This document shows, one piece after another, positions 61,700 through 64,000 of a DNA stretch of 64,000 nucleotides. Source of the DNA: Rhodopseudomonas_A palustris_F. GTDB taxonomy: Bacteria; Pseudomonadota; Alphaproteobacteria; Rhizobiales; Xanthobacteraceae. Where the stretch lies: the NCBI RefSeq assembly GCF_000013745.1, contig NC_007925.1, positions 3,596,001-3,660,000 of the forward strand. Reading direction: 5' to 3'. The translations under genes were made by a program, and so were the position numbers. A model generated the notes under the pieces. It had not been told where the DNA came from and did not search any database. It saw nothing but the letters and a program-made list of their open reading frames with translations. Position 1 is the first letter of the stretch; every line of letters starts with the position of its first letter.

Positions 61700-62688
61700 G
61701 CGTCGCCAGCCTTCTTCTTGGTCTTCTTGTCCTTGTTGAACAGTTCTTCCCGCGCCTTGGCGGCGTCCTCGGACAGCCGCACCGTCAGCCGGTCCGGCAG
61801 CCGCATGTCGACCGCGACGATGTCGCGCGACAGCAATCGGTCTTCGGCATCGAGCTTACTGAGGGTGGCGAGCGCATTGCCGACCTCGTTCTCCGGCAGC
61901 CGGATATCGAGGCCGTTCCTGAGCCGCAGGTTCCAGCGCCGCTCGCCGACATAGACCGCGGCCATCACCACCGAATTGACCTGCGGATAGCGCTGCAACA
62001 GCGCGATGAAATCCTTGCAATGGGTCTCTGCGCCCTTGCCGACCACGAGCGGCAACGAGGCGAAGCGGCGCGCCACATAGGGCTCCAGCACGGCGCCGTC
62101 ATCGGCGATCACCGCGAGGCGTCCCTGCAACTGCCAGCGCGCGAACGCCGAGCGCTCGGTGATGTCGATGGTGAGTTGGCCCGGATAGAGCTTCAACACG
62201 GTAGCGTCGGCGATCCACGGATTGGCTTTCAACTTGTCGCGGACGGTCGCCGCATCGAGAAACAACAACGAGGAGCGGCCGGTGACGCCACCGATCGCCA
62301 GCACCTCGTCATGGGTGAGCTGTTTGCGGCCGGAGATCGCCACATTGGTGATCCGGAAACCGGCGACGTTGGCGACCGCGTTGCGGGCATCGCTCAGCGC
62401 GGTCGTGACCTCTTCGAGATGGCCGCCCTTGACGATGCCGAGCGAGACGCTGCCAAGCAGCACCAGCGCGGTGAACAGCACGCCAACCCGCGGCGGCGCG
62501 TAGGTTTCCAGGAAGGCGATGAAACGATGCGGGCTCTTGGTGCGCTCCTGGCGGCGGGCGATCCTGGCGCGGCGACCGCGCTCGCGCCGCTCACGCAAAA
62601 GCACGACAACCCCGATGGCTGCCGCTCTCAGGTCAGATCGAAGCCTCTGCCGTCTTACCGACCGAGCGAGGCGTCCTCCACCATCCAT
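61696..62688 (-). CDS. ftsQ: Cell division protein FtsQ
   Basis: A 330-residue bitopic divisome protein. An Arg-rich cytoplasmic N terminus (~65 residues) precedes one membrane segment ('VGVLFTALVLLGSVSLGIV'). The periplasmic POTRA domain begins 'FRITNVAISGRKQLTHDEVLAI', followed by 'NPWIADATVLKLYPGQLTIDITERSAFARWQ'. It overlaps the end of ddl by 34 bases. There is a basic Lys tail. Confidence 0.96.
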   Translation of the reverse strand: MDGGGRLARSVRRQRLRSDLRAAAIGVVVLLRERRERGRRARIARRQERTKSPHRFIAFLETYAPPRVGVLFTALVLLGSVSLGIVKGGHLEEVTTALSDARNAVANVAGFRITNVAISGRKQLTHDEVLAIGGVTGRSSLLFLDAATVRDKLKANPWIADATVLKLYPGQLTIDITERSAFARWQLQGRLAVIADDGAVLEPYVARRFASLPLVVGKGAETHCKDFIALLQRYPQVNSVVMAAVYVGERRWNLRLRNGLDIRLPENEVGNALATLSKLDAEDRLLSRDIVAVDMRLPDRLTVRLSEDAAKAREELFNKDKKTKKKAGDA

Positions 62689-63581
62689 TGCACGAGCTCG
62701 TCAAATGTTATGCCCGCATCCGCTGCGAGCTCTGGCACAAGTGACGTCTCGGTCATGCCGGGTTGGGTGTTGACCTCAAGGCAGATGAGGCCAGCCGTTC
62801 CCTCGATGCGGTCGTCGAAGCGGAAATCCGCCCGGCTAACGCCCCGGCAGCCGAGCGCCACATGCGCCGCCAGCGTTAACCTTCGGACCTCCTGGTAAAC
62901 AAATGGTAAAAGAGATGCAGGCAGGATGTGATTTGACCCGCCCGGAGAATACTTTGCCTCGTAATCGTAGAATTTGTTGGTCTGCACGATCTCGATCACC
63001 CCGGTCGGCTCGCCCTTGACCACGGCGCAGGTCAACTCCTTGCCGGCGACGTATTTTTCAACCAGCAGTTGCTCGCCATGGGGCCAGTCGTCGCGGAACA
63101 ATTCCTGCGGCGGATGCTCATGGGCCTCGGTCACCATAAAGACTCCGACGCTGGAGCCGTCGGCGACCGGCTTGATGACATAGGGCGGCGCCATCACATG
63201 GCGTTTGGCGACCTCGGCGCGCGACAGCGTCAGCCCCTCCGCCACCGGCACCCCGGCGGTCGCCATCACGGTCTTGGCCAGATCCTTCTGCATCGCCAAC
63301 GCGGAAGCCAGCACCCCGGAGTGGCTATAAGGAATTCCCAAGGTCTCCAGCACGCCCTGGATGGTGCCGTCCTCGCCAGGACGGCCGTGCAGCATCACCA
63401 AGGCGACGTCCGGCTTCAACTGGTCGAGCACGGTGCCGATGTTGCGCTGCACGTCGACCCGCGTCACTTGATAACCGCAGCGCTCCAGCGCGTCGGCGCA
63501 GGCTTTGCCCGAGCGCAACGAAACCTCCCGCTCGGACGACCAGCCGCCGAGCAGAACCGCGACGTGCTTGCGTTTTGTCAC
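62655..63581 (-). CDS. ddl: D-alanine-D-alanine ligase
   Basis: A 308-residue ATP-grasp enzyme making D-Ala-D-Ala for peptidoglycan. 'VAVLLGGWSSEREVSLRSGKAC' is the N-terminal signature, 'HGRPGEDGTIQGVLETLGIPYSHSGVLASALAMQKDLAK' follows, and 'ADFRFDD...LEVNTQPGMTETSLVPELA' is the metal-binding end. It is the first gene of ddl-ftsQ-ftsA-ftsZ here; the gene upstream is divergent. Confidence 0.97.
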   Translation of the reverse strand: MTKRKHVAVLLGGWSSEREVSLRSGKACADALERCGYQVTRVDVQRNIGTVLDQLKPDVALVMLHGRPGEDGTIQGVLETLGIPYSHSGVLASALAMQKDLAKTVMATAGVPVAEGLTLSRAEVAKRHVMAPPYVIKPVADGSSVGVFMVTEAHEHPPQELFRDDWPHGEQLLVEKYVAGKELTCAVVKGEPTGVIEIVQTNKFYDYEAKYSPGGSNHILPASLLPFVYQEVRRLTLAAHVALGCRGVSRADFRFDDRIEGTAGLICLEVNTQPGMTETSLVPELAADAGITFDELVQWMVEDASLGR

Positions 63582-63701
63582 TTGATGTCCTCAAACTGCG
63601 GCGGCGCGATGAATCGATGCGACCATATCCGGCGTTGAAATTTCGTCGATTTTCCTGATTCGGAGAAGCCTCTCCGGCAAGCTGTGATCTCTCCTCCCGC
63701 C

Positions 63702-64000
63702 ATGACCGTCAATCCCGCAGCACTCTGCCCCGCCCCGATGCGGATCGCCCTGTTGATTTCCGGCACCGGCGTCAACGGCGTCGCGATGCATTGCCTGCTG
63801 CTGGTGCAGTATCTCTTGAGCCGCGGCCATCGCGTCTTGCTGCTGCACCGCCCCGGTGCCTGGATCGGCGACCGGCCCGGCCTCGAGGGCGCGGAGATAT
63901 TCGTCACCTCGTTCGGCCGCAGCCCCGGCGAGCTGATCCGGGTGACCAAGCGGCTGAACGCGTTCCAGCCCGACGTGCTGCACACTCATATGAGCAGCGC
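63702..64000 (+). CDS. Glycosyltransferase N-terminal fragment (runs off the window)
   Basis: The frame is open from ATG 63702 to the window end (99 codons and two bases). 'MRIALLISGTGVNGVAMHCLLLVQYLLSRGHRVLLLHRPGAW' and '...LNAFQPDVLHTHMSS' match the start of GT4/GT1-type glycosyltransferases: first Rossmann strand, glycine loop and the 'PDVLHTHMS' segment. No strong ribosome site precedes it; an internal ATG at codon 13 may be the start. It is divergent from ddl. The acceptor and donor are unknown. Confidence 0.85.
   Translation, partial: MTVNPAALCPAPMRIALLISGTGVNGVAMHCLLLVQYLLSRGHRVLLLHRPGAWIGDRPGLEGAEIFVTSFGRSPGELIRVTKRLNAFQPDVLHTHMSS

Overview
The window looks like the chromosome of a GC-rich alphaproteobacterium of the Bradyrhizobiaceae, most like Rhodopseudomonas or Bradyrhizobium. 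The signs are a gene-permuted two-piece tmRNA, an alpha-type SspB, an FtsZ with a very long linker, EcfG-type promoters (GGAAC-N16-CGTT), DUF4169 and DUF1328 genes, and many palindromic intergenic repeats of the 'cgtcatcctgagg...cctcaggatgacg' and 'cattccgg...ccggaat' types. The tmRNA tag, A-N-D-N-Y-A-P-V-A-Q-A-A, matches what I remember for Rhodopseudomonas palustris, but I could not check that. No rRNA, tRNA or CRISPR array was seen.

Layout. 0-11 kb: branched-chain amino acid synthesis on the minus strand (ilvI, a PLP-dependent dehydratase, ilvN/H, then ilvC), interrupted by a MazE/MazF-like pair, a host-attachment-family gene and an EamA transporter. The ilvI leader carries a complete attenuator with a Leu/Ile/Val-rich leader peptide. 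miaA and serB follow head to head with overlapping start codons. 11-18.6 kb: envelope protein quality control (degP, a DUF2065 gene, hflC, hflK), then folA and thyA with a HEPN-domain gene and an unknown partner between them. 18.7-25.5 kb: a tripartite tricarboxylate transporter, then ssrA (tmRNA) next to sspB, which encodes the adaptor for tmRNA-tagged proteins, then fumC and two small genes. 25.5-31 kb: a giant AsmA-family gene and an IS1111-type IS110 element sitting between two palindromic repeats. 31-50 kb: a D-lactate/glycolate dehydrogenase-like flavoprotein, a thioesterase, DUF1328, uvrD with a repeat element inserted in frame, a decayed hicA with two hicB-like genes, an ABC exporter, an L,D-transpeptidase, a membrane-bound spermidine-synthase-like protein, a CrtI-like oxidoreductase, a DUF3800 gene, prmA, aminopeptidase P and a Bcr/CflA transporter. 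50.8-64 kb: an exonuclease-SWIM fusion and ligA, then recN, bamD, lpxC, ftsZ, ftsA, ftsQ and ddl (the distal part of the division and cell wall cluster), and the start of a divergent glycosyltransferase.

Most of the window is ordinary core genome. The parts most worth a second look are: (1) ligA, whose 3' half and the adjacent exonuclease-SWIM gene differ in base usage from the 5' half, with a sharp switch near 52.92 kb; (2) the palindromic element embedded as coding sequence in uvrD; (3) the ilv attenuator; (4) the ssrA-sspB neighbourhood; (5) the HEPN pair coupled between thyA and folA; (6) the candidate bridge RNA of the IS110 element, which contains nine bases complementary to its flank; (7) three EcfG-like promoters. 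I did not find a large, clearly undescribed multi-gene system. The exonuclease-SWIM/ligA and HEPN-pair loci are the best candidates for uncharacterised biology.
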